Source: CAYVMX01 sp964452725 (lineage in GTDB: Bacteria; Patescibacteriota; Gracilibacteria; JAHISY01). Taken from it: 39,402 nucleotides of DNA. The stretch is taken from the NCBI GenBank assembly GCA_964452725.1, contig CAYVMX010000008.1:1-39402 (forward strand), read 5' to 3'. Position 1 is the first letter of the stretch. Every line of letters begins with the position of its first letter. Under the pieces are notes generated by a model. It saw only the letters and a list, made by a program, of their open reading frames with translations, made no database searches and was not told where the DNA came from. Below are positions 1-8,282 of this stretch, piece by piece. Made by a program: the position numbers and the translations under genes.

Positions 1-60
1 ACTAATCCAACACTCAGTACTACTAGAGTTTCGCGTCTCTCCACAATTACCACGAAGAAC

Positions 61-76
61 CTCGACCAAAGTCGAG
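61..76 (-). other. stem-loop just downstream of tRNA-Leu
   Basis: On the minus strand, 8 nt past the encoded CCA, there is a 6-bp perfect stem (CTCGAC/GTCGAG) with a 4-nt loop. No T-run follows, so it is not a standard intrinsic terminator; it may be a 3'-processing or weak termination element. The rest of 1-84 shows no gene that I can recognise. Confidence 0.35.
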
Positions 77-84
77 AACCTCCG

Positions 85-170
85 TGGTGCTCGGGAGAGG
101 ACTTGAACCTCCATGAGCTAATGCTCACACGCCCCTCAAGCGTGCGTGTCTACCATTCCACCACCCGAGC
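85..170 (-). tRNA. tRNA-Leu (anticodon GAG)
   Basis: Read on the minus strand, the sequence folds into a class II tRNA. It has a 7-bp acceptor stem GCTCGGG/CCCGAGC, a D arm, and an anticodon stem CACGC/GCGTG around the loop TTGAGGG (anticodon GAG at 135-137). The long variable arm TGAGC-ATTA-GCTCA is typical of leucine tRNAs, and the T arm is GGAGG-TTCAAGT-CCTCT. Discriminator A is followed by an encoded CCA. It reads CTC and CTT codons. It lies 19 bp downstream of the O-antigen-ligase-like gene on the same strand, and its own promoter candidate overlaps the end of that gene. Confidence 0.96.
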
Positions 171-186
171 GAATAAGAGCCGGATC

Positions 187-215
187 ATTTTAGGTTTTAC
201 CTGTGTTTTTCACAA
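187..215 (-). promoter_or_regulatory. promoter for tRNA-Leu
   Basis: On the minus strand, TTGTGA and TAAAAT are separated by exactly 17 nt, and the -10 box ends 16 nt before the tRNA 5' end. The boxes overlap the last codons and stop of the upstream membrane-protein gene. Confidence 0.5.
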
Positions 216-1521
216 GTCCACTGACTATCATGAGGTAGAGCAGGAGTGGTGGAAAGAAGAGTGAATTCACAAAAACTGCGTGAATTAAAAATCCACTGCC
301 ACCAGTTAGTAGTCCTAGACTGACGATATCTCTGCGGGTACTCCAGGCTACATGAGCTAGATTTATCAAGAAGAGCAAAAATACTCCCAATCCGACTACT
401 CCAGTAGTAGCGCCGATATTGAGTAGTGAGCTGTCTGAACCAGTTGCAGCGTGGCTTTCTTCATCAGAGAAAGTTTGGTAGGCAGCATATGTACCATAAC
501 CCGTGCCGAAGATTGGATTTTTCCCCCAAATCCGCAGGGCCTCACGCCAGCTATCTACACGGAGCTGAGCTGTGGGGTCGAGGACAGTCTGACTAGTGCC
601 ACTGACTAGAGAGGTCGCGCTGACCATTAGTTCGTCGAGACGACTTTGCAAACGATCTGAGACTCCGACTCCGATGAGTGCCACCACGATCAAGCTGATC
701 AAAAGTATGCGACTACGGATGAGTCCTAGCACTAGTCCAGCTATTGCTAGTGCCAGCAGTCCAGAGCGAGAGAGCGTCGCTAGTAATGCGACAAATAAAA
801 CCGCAGCAATTATTGAAAGCATCAAACGTGGTTGCCACTTTTGAATTTTTAAATACCAACTACCAGCGAGCGATAAAAGAAAGGCAAACCCTCCAGCGAT
901 AAAGTTGGGATCGAGCCAAGTACTGGTCAGACGTCCAATGTGTGGATCCCAGCCTGCTTCTGTCAGTCCCGCCTCAGCGAAATCGGGGAGTATCGTAAGT
1001 AAATAAAAACCACTACCAGCTAAGATCACACCAGTCAGTAGCAGTACTCCTAGGATTTTTGCTTGCTGCTTGATTAGATCTCGTGCGACGAAGAAAAATC
1101 CCGAGATCGCTACGAAACGCACCAAGTGTAGCGTAGCAGTTTTGATCTCTATGCTGGTTAGTTCACTACTATTCAAAAGTAAGCTAAGTAGTGCTACTGC
1201 CCAAAAGGCGATGAGTGCACCACCGACTTTATCCAAAGTGATTTTTTCTTTACGAATCAATTTCCGTACCAGCCAGACACCCAGTACCGCCGGTGCGATG
1301 AGATCGAGTGGCAGAAGCGATATCCCACTGATAGAGACACGCCCAAATTCCCCGAGGACAGTACTTAAGATCGCAGTGATTAAACCGCTCAATGGGAAAT
1401 AGTAGAATAACGCTAAAACCAACACACCGATCAGGATAGTCAGTGTTGGTAGTGGCGAGAGTGTGAGTGCAGTCGCGAGTATGAGGATTATTCCACTCAA
1501 GAGCACTTTATTTTCTAGCAT
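190..1521 (-). CDS. O-antigen ligase / Wzy-polymerase family membrane protein
   Basis: The 443-residue polytopic protein has hydrophobic segments along most of its length (for example about 6-50, 70-86, 102-117, 150-178, 206-225, 233-285 and 370-440). The Wzy_C signature is visible: an SRSG motif at 251-254, then WREALRIWGKNPIFGTGYG starting near 325, followed by a large extracytoplasmic loop with HAATGSDSSLLN (about 357-368) and a final membrane pair. Members of this family join or polymerise lipid-linked glycans at the outer face of the cytoplasmic membrane. Which glycan is not visible, because no glycosyltransferases lie nearby. It is divergent from the aspartokinase operon. The ATG sits 7 nt after a TAAAAT -10 box, suggesting a leaderless mRNA. 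The family call is good; the exact role (ligase or polymerase) is open. Confidence 0.85.
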   Translation of the reverse strand: MLENKVLLSGIILILATALTLSPLPTLTILIGVLVLALFYYFPLSGLITAILSTVLGEFGRVSISGISLLPLDLIAPAVLGVWLVRKLIRKEKITLDKVGGALIAFWAVALLSLLLNSSELTSIEIKTATLHLVRFVAISGFFFVARDLIKQQAKILGVLLLTGVILAGSGFYLLTILPDFAEAGLTEAGWDPHIGRLTSTWLDPNFIAGGFAFLLSLAGSWYLKIQKWQPRLMLSIIAAVLFVALLATLSRSGLLALAIAGLVLGLIRSRILLISLIVVALIGVGVSDRLQSRLDELMVSATSLVSGTSQTVLDPTAQLRVDSWREALRIWGKNPIFGTGYGTYAAYQTFSDEESHAATGSDSSLLNIGATTGVVGLGVFLLFLINLAHVAWSTRRDIVSLGLLTGGSGFLIHAVFVNSLFFPPLLLYLMIVSGLVKNTGKT

Positions 1522-1525
1522 TAGC

Positions 1526-1554
1526 TTGATTTTAGCTTGTTTAAGCGGTATCTT
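1526..1554 (+). promoter_or_regulatory. candidate promoter of the lysC operon
   Basis: TTGATT-N17-TATCTT on the plus strand, 26 bp upstream of the lysC ATG. It overlaps the divergent promoter on the other strand. Confidence 0.35.
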
Positions 1555-1557
1555 GAA
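1529..1557 (-). promoter_or_regulatory. promoter of the O-antigen-ligase-like gene (leaderless type)
   Basis: On the minus strand, TTCAAG-N17-TAAAAT with the -10 box ending 7 nt before the ATG at 1521. The expected start of transcription falls on or next to the start codon. Confidence 0.5.
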
Positions 1558-1580
1558 GTGGCTTTTTCATTTTTCTAATT

Positions 1581-2930
1581 ATGTTAGTTCGTAAGTTTGG
1601 CGGCACTTCGATGGGTTCAGCTACGAGTCTATTTGCAGTAGCAAAGATTGTGAGGGCTAAGCGTGACAAGCAAGCCATAGTGGTCTCAGCTATGAGTGGT
1701 GTGACCAATCAGCTACTGCGACTGACCAAACTAGCACTTGGTGGCAAAAGAGCAGCAGTCAAAAAAGGTCTTACCGCATTACTCAAACATCATCAATCGG
1801 CTGCTCGTGAGAGTATTCAAGATGCCAAAGTACTTACTGATACAGAGCGTTATTTCGAGCGAACACTGGCTAGTCTTTCGTGCTTCCTAAAAGCTTTGGG
1901 AGATATCGGTGAGCTTTCTATCCATGCTGAAGACACCATCATGGCAGTCGGTGAGAGGCTTAGCTCACGTCTACTAGCAGGCGTACTGACAGCTGCCGGC
2001 TCAGCGGCAGTTCAGGTTGACCTCGAAAAAGCAATCCCTGGACGGTTCAAAACGGCTCATCACGCTTTTTATCTCAACGCAGAAAAGAAATTTGCGAAGG
2101 TTTTTCATAAAGCACTTAAGCAAAATAAGATTCCAGTGGCGACGGGCTACTTCGGACGGGTACCGGGTGGTATGCTGCGCAATGTTGGGCGTGGTTATTC
2201 TGACTTTTGTGCTGCTCTGACAGCGGCTGGACTACGAGCAGAGAGACTAGAAATTTGGACTGATGTTTCAGGTGTATTGACAGCTGATCCTCGCAAAGTT
2301 AAAAATGCTCAAATTCTCGATAAGATTTCTTTCGAGGCAGCAGCTGAGTTGGCACACTTTGGAGCGAAAGTTATTCATCCACAGAGTTTACATCCAGCGA
2401 TCCGTGCCAATATCCCTGTTTGGATCAAAAACACCTTCGAACCAAAGGCTCATGGTACTGAGATTGTCCGTGAGGTGAAGCGGCCTAAGTTATTGATCTC
2501 ATCTGTTACAAACAAGAAAGACATCACCGTGATCAACATCGCAAGCTATCGCATGTTGCTTCAGTATGGTTTCCTTGCCAAAGTTTTTGAGATTTTTGCT
2601 CATCATCAGACCAGTATTGATGTTGTTTCAACTTCGGAAGTCTCGGTCTCCGTGACGATCGAAGACACCAAAGCCATGAAAGAGATTATCGCAGAGTTAA
2701 AGCCTTTTTCCAAAGTTTCTATTAGTCGCAAGAAGGCAATCGTCTGTCTCGTCGGTCTTGGCATGGCTCAGCGTCAGGGAGTTGCAGGTGAGGTTTTTGG
2801 TACACTCGGACGCGCGGGGATCAGCGTGGACCTCATCAGTCAGGGTGCGAGCGAGATCAATATTACTTTCGTCGTGGACGAGGATGAGGCGGATCGAGCA
2901 GTTGCCGTACTTCATAGAAAATTCTTCTAA
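1581..2930 (+). CDS. lysC: aspartate kinase
   Basis: Phosphorylates L-aspartate with ATP, the first step toward diaminopimelate/lysine, threonine and methionine. The 449-residue protein has the N-terminal KFGGTS motif (residues 5-10). The catalytic domain is recognisable by WTDVSGVLTADPR near 226-238 and the following AAELAHFGAKVIHP. Two C-terminal ACT domains (about 310-449) normally bind an inhibitory end-product amino acid; the last includes GISVDLISQGASEINITFVV. The length is normal for a monofunctional, ACT-regulated enzyme. The ATG is the only start that keeps the conserved N-terminus intact. The stop (TAA) is followed directly by the ATG of the TSUP gene, and asd comes next, so two consecutive pathway steps are in one operon. 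Confidence 0.95.
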   Translation: MLVRKFGGTSMGSATSLFAVAKIVRAKRDKQAIVVSAMSGVTNQLLRLTKLALGGKRAAVKKGLTALLKHHQSAARESIQDAKVLTDTERYFERTLASLSCFLKALGDIGELSIHAEDTIMAVGERLSSRLLAGVLTAAGSAAVQVDLEKAIPGRFKTAHHAFYLNAEKKFAKVFHKALKQNKIPVATGYFGRVPGGMLRNVGRGYSDFCAALTAAGLRAERLEIWTDVSGVLTADPRKVKNAQILDKISFEAAAELAHFGAKVIHPQSLHPAIRANIPVWIKNTFEPKAHGTEIVREVKRPKLLISSVTNKKDITVINIASYRMLLQYGFLAKVFEIFAHHQTSIDVVSTSEVSVSVTIEDTKAMKEIIAELKPFSKVSISRKKAIVCLVGLGMAQRQGVAGEVFGTLGRAGISVDLISQGASEINITFVVDEDEADRAVAVLHRKFF

Positions 2931-3290
2931 ATGATCTACTACCTACTACCACTCGCCGGAGTCGCAATCGGAGCTATCGGTGCGCTCACTGGTACGGGTG
3001 GCGGCGTGCTCACTGTGCCGCTACTCCTTACTTTGCTCCTCTTGCCCAAGGAGATCGCCGTGGGTACGAGCTTCGTCAATATGATTTTTATCGTCGTAGT
3101 GTCCCTGCTGCTCTACGGTGCGAAAGGCACGATCGACTGGAAAGCTGGAATTTTACTAGGGCTAGGCTCAGTCATCGGCGCCTATCTCGCAGTCACCTAC
3201 TTTCAGCCACACATTTCCGAGCGTCAGTTTCACTACGCTTTCGCCGCGTTGCTTGTTATTATTGCGGTCTCTTTAGTTTTTAAAAAATAG
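2931..3290 (+). CDS. TSUP (TauE/SafE) family permease, half-size
   Basis: The 119-residue protein has four predicted membrane helices (about 3-15, 25-63, 69-88 and 101-117). It carries the family hallmark of a glycine-rich first loop followed by VPLL (GALTGTGGGVLTVPLLL). TSUP proteins move sulfite, sulfoacetate or other organic anions and usually contain two such four-helix halves in about 250 residues. This is a single half and would need to dimerise. It starts immediately after the lysC stop and ends 6 bp before asd, so it is translated within the aspartate operon. The substrate cannot be inferred. Confidence 0.8.
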   Translation: MIYYLLPLAGVAIGAIGALTGTGGGVLTVPLLLTLLLLPKEIAVGTSFVNMIFIVVVSLLLYGAKGTIDWKAGILLGLGSVIGAYLAVTYFQPHISERQFHYAFAALLVIIAVSLVFKK

Positions 3291-3296
3291 CTTCAA

Positions 3297-4304
3297 ATGT
3301 CTCCCAAAAAATTCCAAGTCGGTGTCGTCGGTGCGACTGGTGCTGTCGGCGCAGAGATGATCCGCGTATTGCATGCTCGTCAGTTTCCTGTCGCCGAGCT
3401 CCACCTTTTTGCCTCTGAGCGCAGTGCTGGTAAAAAACTTGCAACACCTTTTGGTGAAAAGGAAATTGAACTTTTTTCTGTTGAAGCAGCACGGAAGATG
3501 GATTTCGTTTTCCTTGCTGTTTCAGGGTCCTTTGCCAAAGAACATGCACCAGCGATTGCCACTGATGGTGGGGCGATCGTCATCGACAACTCCTCTGCCT
3601 TTCGTTATGACGATGCTATCCCACTCGTCGTACCAGAAATCAATCCACAAGCCGCTAAAGGTGCACGCCTCATCGCCAACCCCAACTGCACTACTGCGAT
3701 CCTCGCGGTCGCGCTCTGGCCGTTGCATCAGGCTTACGGAGTGCAGAAAGTGATCGTCTCGACCTACCAAGCCGCTAGCGGTGCAGGTGCGGAGGGTATG
3801 GCTGAGCTAAAAAATGGTGTACAGGAGTACCTAAATAGTAAGCAATCTGGGCATGAGATTTTTGCGTATCCGTTGCCATTCAATGTGATTCCACATATCG
3901 ACACATTCCAAGACAACGGTTTCACGCGCGAAGAAATGAAAGTTGCTTGGGAGACTCAGAAGATCTTTGGTAACAATAAACTAGCGATCTCCTGTACAGC
4001 GGTGCGAATCCCGACGCTGCGCGCCCATGCCGAGGCTGTGACGATCGAGACCGAGCAGCCTATCGATCCTGCTGCTGCACGTGAGTTATTAAAATCCGCG
4101 CCGGGTGTCAAAGTAGTCGACGATCCTGCCAAGCTCGAGTATCCGATGCCGCTGACTGCTACCGAAAAATATGATGTAGAGGTTGGACGAATCCGTCAGA
4201 GTCTCGTCTTTGGCGACCACGGTCTCGATTTTTTCGTCTGCGGAGATCAAATCCTCAAAGGCGCGGCACTCAACGCTGTGCAGATCGCGGAGTTGTTGGT
4301 TTAG
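3297..4304 (+). CDS. asd: aspartate-semialdehyde dehydrogenase
   Basis: NADPH-dependent reduction of aspartyl phosphate to aspartate semialdehyde. The 335-residue protein has a Rossmann GxxGxxG loop (VGVVGATGAVGAEM, 8-21), the catalytic-cysteine motif NPNCTT (Cys131), the YQAASGAG loop, the RIPTLRAHAEAV active-site segment, and the C-terminal GDQILKGAALNAVQIAE cofactor/dimer motif. It is full length. It lies directly downstream of lysC and the TSUP gene. Its stop is one base away from the stop of the convergent 793-residue protein, with no terminator visible between them. Confidence 0.95.
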   Translation: MSPKKFQVGVVGATGAVGAEMIRVLHARQFPVAELHLFASERSAGKKLATPFGEKEIELFSVEAARKMDFVFLAVSGSFAKEHAPAIATDGGAIVIDNSSAFRYDDAIPLVVPEINPQAAKGARLIANPNCTTAILAVALWPLHQAYGVQKVIVSTYQAASGAGAEGMAELKNGVQEYLNSKQSGHEIFAYPLPFNVIPHIDTFQDNGFTREEMKVAWETQKIFGNNKLAISCTAVRIPTLRAHAEAVTIETEQPIDPAAARELLKSAPGVKVVDDPAKLEYPMPLTATEKYDVEVGRIRQSLVFGDHGLDFFVCGDQILKGAALNAVQIAELLV

Positions 4305-4305
4305 G

Positions 4306-6687
4306 TCAAATAACTTCTACTTCGACGACTTTACCATTTTCGAAGATCCATTTTTCTTTGCCAGTGCTGCCGTCGCGTTCGATATAGAGTGTCGCCCTAG
4401 CGAGTCTGGCAAACTCTGGTAAAAGCTCTACTGACTTTAAATCGGCTCCTGGAGGAATTTTGCTAGCGAGAGCTGCTTCTGTAGCAGGATCAAAAGTAAT
4501 GTTTTTGATTGGATATTTACCGCGTTCAGTGAGCTCATCTTGAGTGTCGTAGTTATTGTAAAGTTCGTAACCCATCATACCGACATCATAGATTGTCCAA
4601 GCCGCTAGACCTACTGAGGCTATTGTGCCAACCCCAGTCATAGCTGTGGCACCAGCAGTAGCAGCACGTTTAGCGATCAGCTTAACAATTTTTTCAGTAC
4701 CAGTTCTTTCCAAGATTTCGGCAAAGATCTTTTGGACAGCCTTGCCGGTGCAACGTTTGACCAGTTCAGCTTTGAGACCTGCGAAAGCTTTGCTGGAGAG
4801 TTCGATAGTTTTTTTACCAACCTTTAGGGTTTTTTCTGTATAGCGAGTAGTTCTTTCTATGAGTGCTTTACTTTTTCGCATTCGTGCTAATTTTGCCAGT
4901 TGAATTTCCTTGCGACCTAATTTTTCTATCATTTCTTCAGTAATTTTACCCCTTAAGATTTTAGAATCTTTTAAGAGTGCTGTAGCCTCATCCACAGCCT
5001 TACTGTGCAGCCAAAATATTTTTTCGTACTGACTATCAGATAGCACTATTGGTCCTAACTTTTTCATTTTACTCAAAATATTCACACGGCGAGCGAAGTA
5101 TTTTCCTCTAGCTGCTTCTTTGCTGAGGACTTCACCATAATGTTTTACATTGCCGAGAGTCAGTCTCCTGAGTTGGTGTTGTAGTTTTTGATAGCGCATC
5201 CAGTCTCCACTATGCTGCCAGATATGCTTCATATCTTTGAAAAAGGTTACTTGACCCCAAGTTGCGCCTTTAATAGTTTTCCCAGCTATCAGAAGTGGCG
5301 CTTTTATAAGGCTGACGTCAGTGGTAAAGAGTGCCTTGGTAAAACCAAATGCTGCTGTGCCACCTGCTAAATAAGAATCTGCTTTGATAATAATTCCAGC
5401 TGTATTTGCCCACCAAGGTTGATCTGGATCGTTCAAATACTCTCCGAGTTGATAGGCCTGTTCTTGGGTAAATTTGTAAGAGTATACAAAAGCCTCTTTG
5501 GTGCCTTTGGCTGCTGTGATGAGTATCTGGAAAGATCCATCTCTAGTGATTTCAAGTGCAGCCTTGCCACCTTCAGCTTGGACATTTTCGATTAGTTTGC
5601 CAGCGTTTTCTTTCACGCCCTGCATATCTAGCGCGGTAGCACTACCAAATAGTTTGGTTAGAGACTTCGCTGTCTTGGGTAGTCGATCACCTAGGTAATT
5701 AGCAGCGTTTTCAGCTGTTTCTTTAACGACTGAGTGATTCTCTTTATTCGTTTTGTCCACAGTAGTATCTCCGGTAGCCAGTCGCACTGCCTGTAGTACA
5801 GTAGCTCCATGCTCCAGATTTTTCGGTGGTGGGTTTGCTTTTAGATAATCACGCAGCTGTTTTTCACTAGCGGTGACAGGTACGTTGCCCGTCTGACCAG
5901 TAACGCCCTGTCCCATCTTTTCGAGCCAAGTTTGCCAGCCACTTTTTTTATTCTGGATAAAGTCTGCATAGTTTTCGTCTTTGTTTAGTTCCAGCGCTTT
6001 GGCATCGACACCTGCTTTGTCAGCGATTTTTTTGGTCTCTGCTGTGGGCTCTGTACTCGAGTAGATTGTTTCGATCGCTTTCTTGAGGTTACCTTTATTT
6101 AGCCACATGAGTACATCGGGCGAGAGGTTGAAGAATTTCCCAGCGAACTTGGCGATTTCTTCATGTTTCCAAGTGGCTAGACCTGTGATGCCTATGAGTG
6201 AGGAGAGTGTTAGTCCGTTTTTCCAGCCACTCAGCTCTTCGAAGAGAGCGTCGCCCTGTTTACGTACCCAGTTCAGCACTTTGTACGCGCCCCAAGCGAG
6301 TATACCGACTCCCACGACGGTCATCGCCATCTTGGCAGCAGGAGTGTTGACTACTTCGTACCACTCATTGCCAGCTTCTTTGCCTTTTTTGGACCAGTAT
6401 TCCTGAGTCTCTTGACCGACCTTGCCCCAGTATTTGGTAGTTTCTTTTTGGACAGCTTTGATCTTTTTTGAAGATGCGATGATTAAATCTTCTTGCTGTT
6501 TATTTTTCTTTTCGTGTTCGCCAACTGTCTTTTTGATATGCTCGGGTAGAGTCGCCAAACCAGCCTCAGCAGAAGTCGGAGTAAGCTTGGGCTTTTTTTT
6601 GGGTGCTATTTTCTTTTCAGGTGTGATAGGTACTTTCAAAATCTCTGGTTGGCGAGATTTGGTCGCTGATGCGGTAGGACTACCCAT
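4306..6687 (-). CDS. unrecognised 793-residue membrane protein
   Basis: I do not recognise this protein. The first ~110 residues are Lys/Pro/Glu/Gln-rich and look cytoplasmic or disordered. A membrane segment follows near 110-132 (AAKMAMTVVGVGILAWGAYKV), with a second hydrophobic stretch near 153-168. The central part (about 190-440) is mostly polar and helical. Hydrophobic patches lie near 440-490, then a strongly basic, Lys-rich helical stretch (about 500-660). A Gly/Ala-rich hydrophobic segment near 680-715 precedes a small soluble tail ending in a strand-rich region (ATLYIERDGSTGKEKWIFENGKVVEVEVI region). It stops at TGA, which supports the standard code. It has no operon partner. The -10 box TAAAAT ends 9 nt before the ATG. 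Possible roles include an envelope-spanning structural protein or a large effector, but nothing in the sequence decides this. Confidence 0.8.
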   Translation of the reverse strand: MGSPTASATKSRQPEILKVPITPEKKIAPKKKPKLTPTSAEAGLATLPEHIKKTVGEHEKKNKQQEDLIIASSKKIKAVQKETTKYWGKVGQETQEYWSKKGKEAGNEWYEVVNTPAAKMAMTVVGVGILAWGAYKVLNWVRKQGDALFEELSGWKNGLTLSSLIGITGLATWKHEEIAKFAGKFFNLSPDVLMWLNKGNLKKAIETIYSSTEPTAETKKIADKAGVDAKALELNKDENYADFIQNKKSGWQTWLEKMGQGVTGQTGNVPVTASEKQLRDYLKANPPPKNLEHGATVLQAVRLATGDTTVDKTNKENHSVVKETAENAANYLGDRLPKTAKSLTKLFGSATALDMQGVKENAGKLIENVQAEGGKAALEITRDGSFQILITAAKGTKEAFVYSYKFTQEQAYQLGEYLNDPDQPWWANTAGIIIKADSYLAGGTAAFGFTKALFTTDVSLIKAPLLIAGKTIKGATWGQVTFFKDMKHIWQHSGDWMRYQKLQHQLRRLTLGNVKHYGEVLSKEAARGKYFARRVNILSKMKKLGPIVLSDSQYEKIFWLHSKAVDEATALLKDSKILRGKITEEMIEKLGRKEIQLAKLARMRKSKALIERTTRYTEKTLKVGKKTIELSSKAFAGLKAELVKRCTGKAVQKIFAEILERTGTEKIVKLIAKRAATAGATAMTGVGTIASVGLAAWTIYDVGMMGYELYNNYDTQDELTERGKYPIKNITFDPATEAALASKIPPGADLKSVELLPEFARLARATLYIERDGSTGKEKWIFENGKVVEVEVI

Positions 6688-6696
6688 ATTATTTTG

Positions 6697-6702
6697 ATTT
6701 TA
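6697..6702 (-). promoter_or_regulatory. -10 box of the 793-residue protein gene
   Basis: TAAAAT on the minus strand, 9 nt before the ATG at 6687. The -35 match 17 nt upstream (TTCGTG) is poor. Confidence 0.35.
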
Positions 6703-6806
6703 GTTTCTAGTTATTTTACCACGAAACTATACATAAAGCAAACTTCAGATCTTCCCAAGTGGGGTTTTTTCCTTTAAACTCACTCGCACGTAATTCAAAA
6801 AACCTT

Positions 6807-7013
6807 ATGCCCCGCCGAGGAAATAAAACTGCGATCATGGTCTGGCTCTGCGACACTTGTAAAGTGCAGACTGGTCAGACTTATCTAAATACTGCTAATC
6901 ACGGTAGCAAGAAGCTGGAGCGTAATCGCTACTGCTCCAAGTGTCGTAAGCATACGCCGCAGTACACCCGTCCAGAAAAGAGTGGCTCACTCGGTCTCGC
7001 GCGCAATAAGTAA
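6807..7013 (+). CDS. rpmG: 50S ribosomal protein L33
   Basis: Small zinc-ribbon protein of the large ribosomal subunit. Two CxxC pairs (LCDTCK and YCSKCRKHTPQY) frame a basic LERNRYC segment, as in bacterial L33. From the ATG at 6807 it has 68 residues, longer than the usual ~50, with a short basic N-terminus and a C-terminal tail (EKSGSLGLARNK). A second in-frame ATG at 6837 would give a more typical N-terminus (MVWLCDTC). The longer reading frame back to 6759 adds residues unlike L33 and was not used. It is divergent from the 793-residue protein and followed by the EamA-like gene, which has its own promoter. Confidence 0.85.
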   Translation: MPRRGNKTAIMVWLCDTCKVQTGQTYLNTANHGSKKLERNRYCSKCRKHTPQYTRPEKSGSLGLARNK

Positions 7014-7037
7014 TCTAGAGATTGTTTTGAAGAGTGC

Positions 7038-7066
7038 TTGTTTTTCAGTAGTTTTTCTGCTACAAT
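7038..7066 (+). promoter_or_regulatory. promoter of the EamA-like gene
   Basis: TTGTTT-N17-TACAAT, with the predicted transcript start about 27 nt before the ATG at 7100. Confidence 0.6.
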
Positions 7067-7099
7067 AAGCGGAACGTTTTTCTTTAAACTTTTAGACTC

Positions 7100-7534
7100 A
7101 TGCCTACTTGGATACTGTTCGGACTCGGTGCTGCACTAGCGCTCGGCGCAGCGAATATTCCCCAAAAACTCGCCCTTGGCACGGTGAGTCCGTTTGCTTA
7201 CGGTATCCTGTCTGGCTTGGTGATCCTCATCGTCAATATTACGCTTTTATTCATTTATGGTGACTCGCTCAATCTCGCAGCGAAAAAAGAGTGGGGCTTC
7301 GCCTTCATGGCAGCGGCACTTTTTGCGGCGGGTTCGGTCTTCATCGCACTCGGCTACCGTGGTGACGCCAATCCCGCTATTTTCCCTGCACTTTTCAATA
7401 CCAATACGCTAATCGCTACTATCCTCGGTGTGTTGATTTTGAAAGAAACACTGGCAGTTCCGCTCTGGCAGGCCTTTGCTGGTTCGGCCTTTGTGGTTAT
7501 TGGAGCAGTATTGGTGACGACCAGACTGGGTTAA
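7100..7534 (+). CDS. EamA-like (DMT superfamily) transporter, single domain
   Basis: The 144-residue membrane protein has about five hydrophobic segments (3-22, 31-53, 68-88, 96-115 and 121-141). The EamA-type C-terminal signature is present: FPALFNTNTLIATILGVLILKE, then a final helix GSAFVVIGAVLV. Most EamA transporters carry two repeats (10 helices, ~300 residues); this single-repeat form would have to act as a dimer, like small multidrug-resistance proteins. The substrate is unknown. It is monocistronic or leads into the uridine kinase gene 46 bp downstream. Confidence 0.8.
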   Translation: MPTWILFGLGAALALGAANIPQKLALGTVSPFAYGILSGLVILIVNITLLFIYGDSLNLAAKKEWGFAFMAAALFAAGSVFIALGYRGDANPAIFPALFNTNTLIATILGVLILKETLAVPLWQAFAGSAFVVIGAVLVTTRLG

Positions 7535-7580
7535 GTAAATAAAACTTCGCGCGACTTTATTTCCTAAAAACTAAAATAAA

Positions 7581-8279
7581 ATGCTAACCAAAGCTAAAGC
7601 AACTGTGTTTAAAAAAATACCTAGTGAAACTAAAACGAAAGGTTCGCGGATTATTGTGATAACTGGTGGATCTGGTAGTGGTAAGACAATGCTTGCCAAG
7701 CATATCGCTCAGCATGTCTATGCTGGTGAATGCGATATTATCAGTCACGATATGTACTACATCGACAAGGATAATTTCGACCCAGACTACCGCGTCGATT
7801 ATGATGCACCTGAGAGCTTGGATAATGCTCTGCTACGTCAGCATCTGGCACAGCTCAAAGCTGGTAAATCGGCAGCGACTCCGATTTATGATTTTCAAAC
7901 GAAAGATCGTCTCACTGAGACACGCTGCGTCGAGCCGCAGAAGATAATTATTGTCGAGGGAATCCTAACATTGGCTATTCCCGAGCTACGTGAATTGGCA
8001 GATCTCTCGATCTTTATTCATGTTGATGATGACGCACGACTTTCACGACGTATCTTACGTGATTTCGTCGGTGGTGCGCGCAGTAGTATGGGCACGAGTA
8101 AGGAAGACGCATTGGCTGGTGAGTTGACTTATTATTTTGATTACGTGAAGCCAAACTACCAAAAATATATTGCTCCCTTGGCTGAGGTAGCTGATATCGT
8201 CGTCCACAACAACGCCAAAACACCAGAACCAATGCTAGACCGGATGGAAAATATTTTGACGAAGTTCCAACTCAAGTAA
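7581..8279 (+). CDS. udk: uridine kinase family P-loop kinase
   Basis: Likely phosphorylates uridine/cytidine for pyrimidine salvage. The 232-residue protein has Walker A GGSGSGKT near residues 29-36. The uridine-kinase substrate segment is present in altered form (ISHDMYYIDKDNFDPDY, then DYDAPESLD), followed by TPIYDFQTKDRL, the Walker-B-like IIIVEGIL, and the LSRRILRD arginine motif of the lid. There is a short extra N-terminal extension of about 22 residues. The usual DSFYR becomes DMYYI, so substrate preference may differ; a phosphoribulokinase-like role is a less likely alternative. It is convergent with pyrE (3-bp gap). The A-rich leader (AAAATAAA directly before the ATG) has no Shine-Dalgarno motif. 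Confidence 0.8.
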   Translation: MLTKAKATVFKKIPSETKTKGSRIIVITGGSGSGKTMLAKHIAQHVYAGECDIISHDMYYIDKDNFDPDYRVDYDAPESLDNALLRQHLAQLKAGKSAATPIYDFQTKDRLTETRCVEPQKIIIVEGILTLAIPELRELADLSIFIHVDDDARLSRRILRDFVGGARSSMGTSKEDALAGELTYYFDYVKPNYQKYIAPLAEVADIVVHNNAKTPEPMLDRMENILTKFQLK

Positions 8280-8282
8280 TCG

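Noticed and set aside
7533..7566. Terminator between the EamA-like and uridine kinase genes
   Set aside because: AAATAAA/TTTATTT can pair around a 12-nt loop, but the stem is A-T only and has no T-run; too weak to call.
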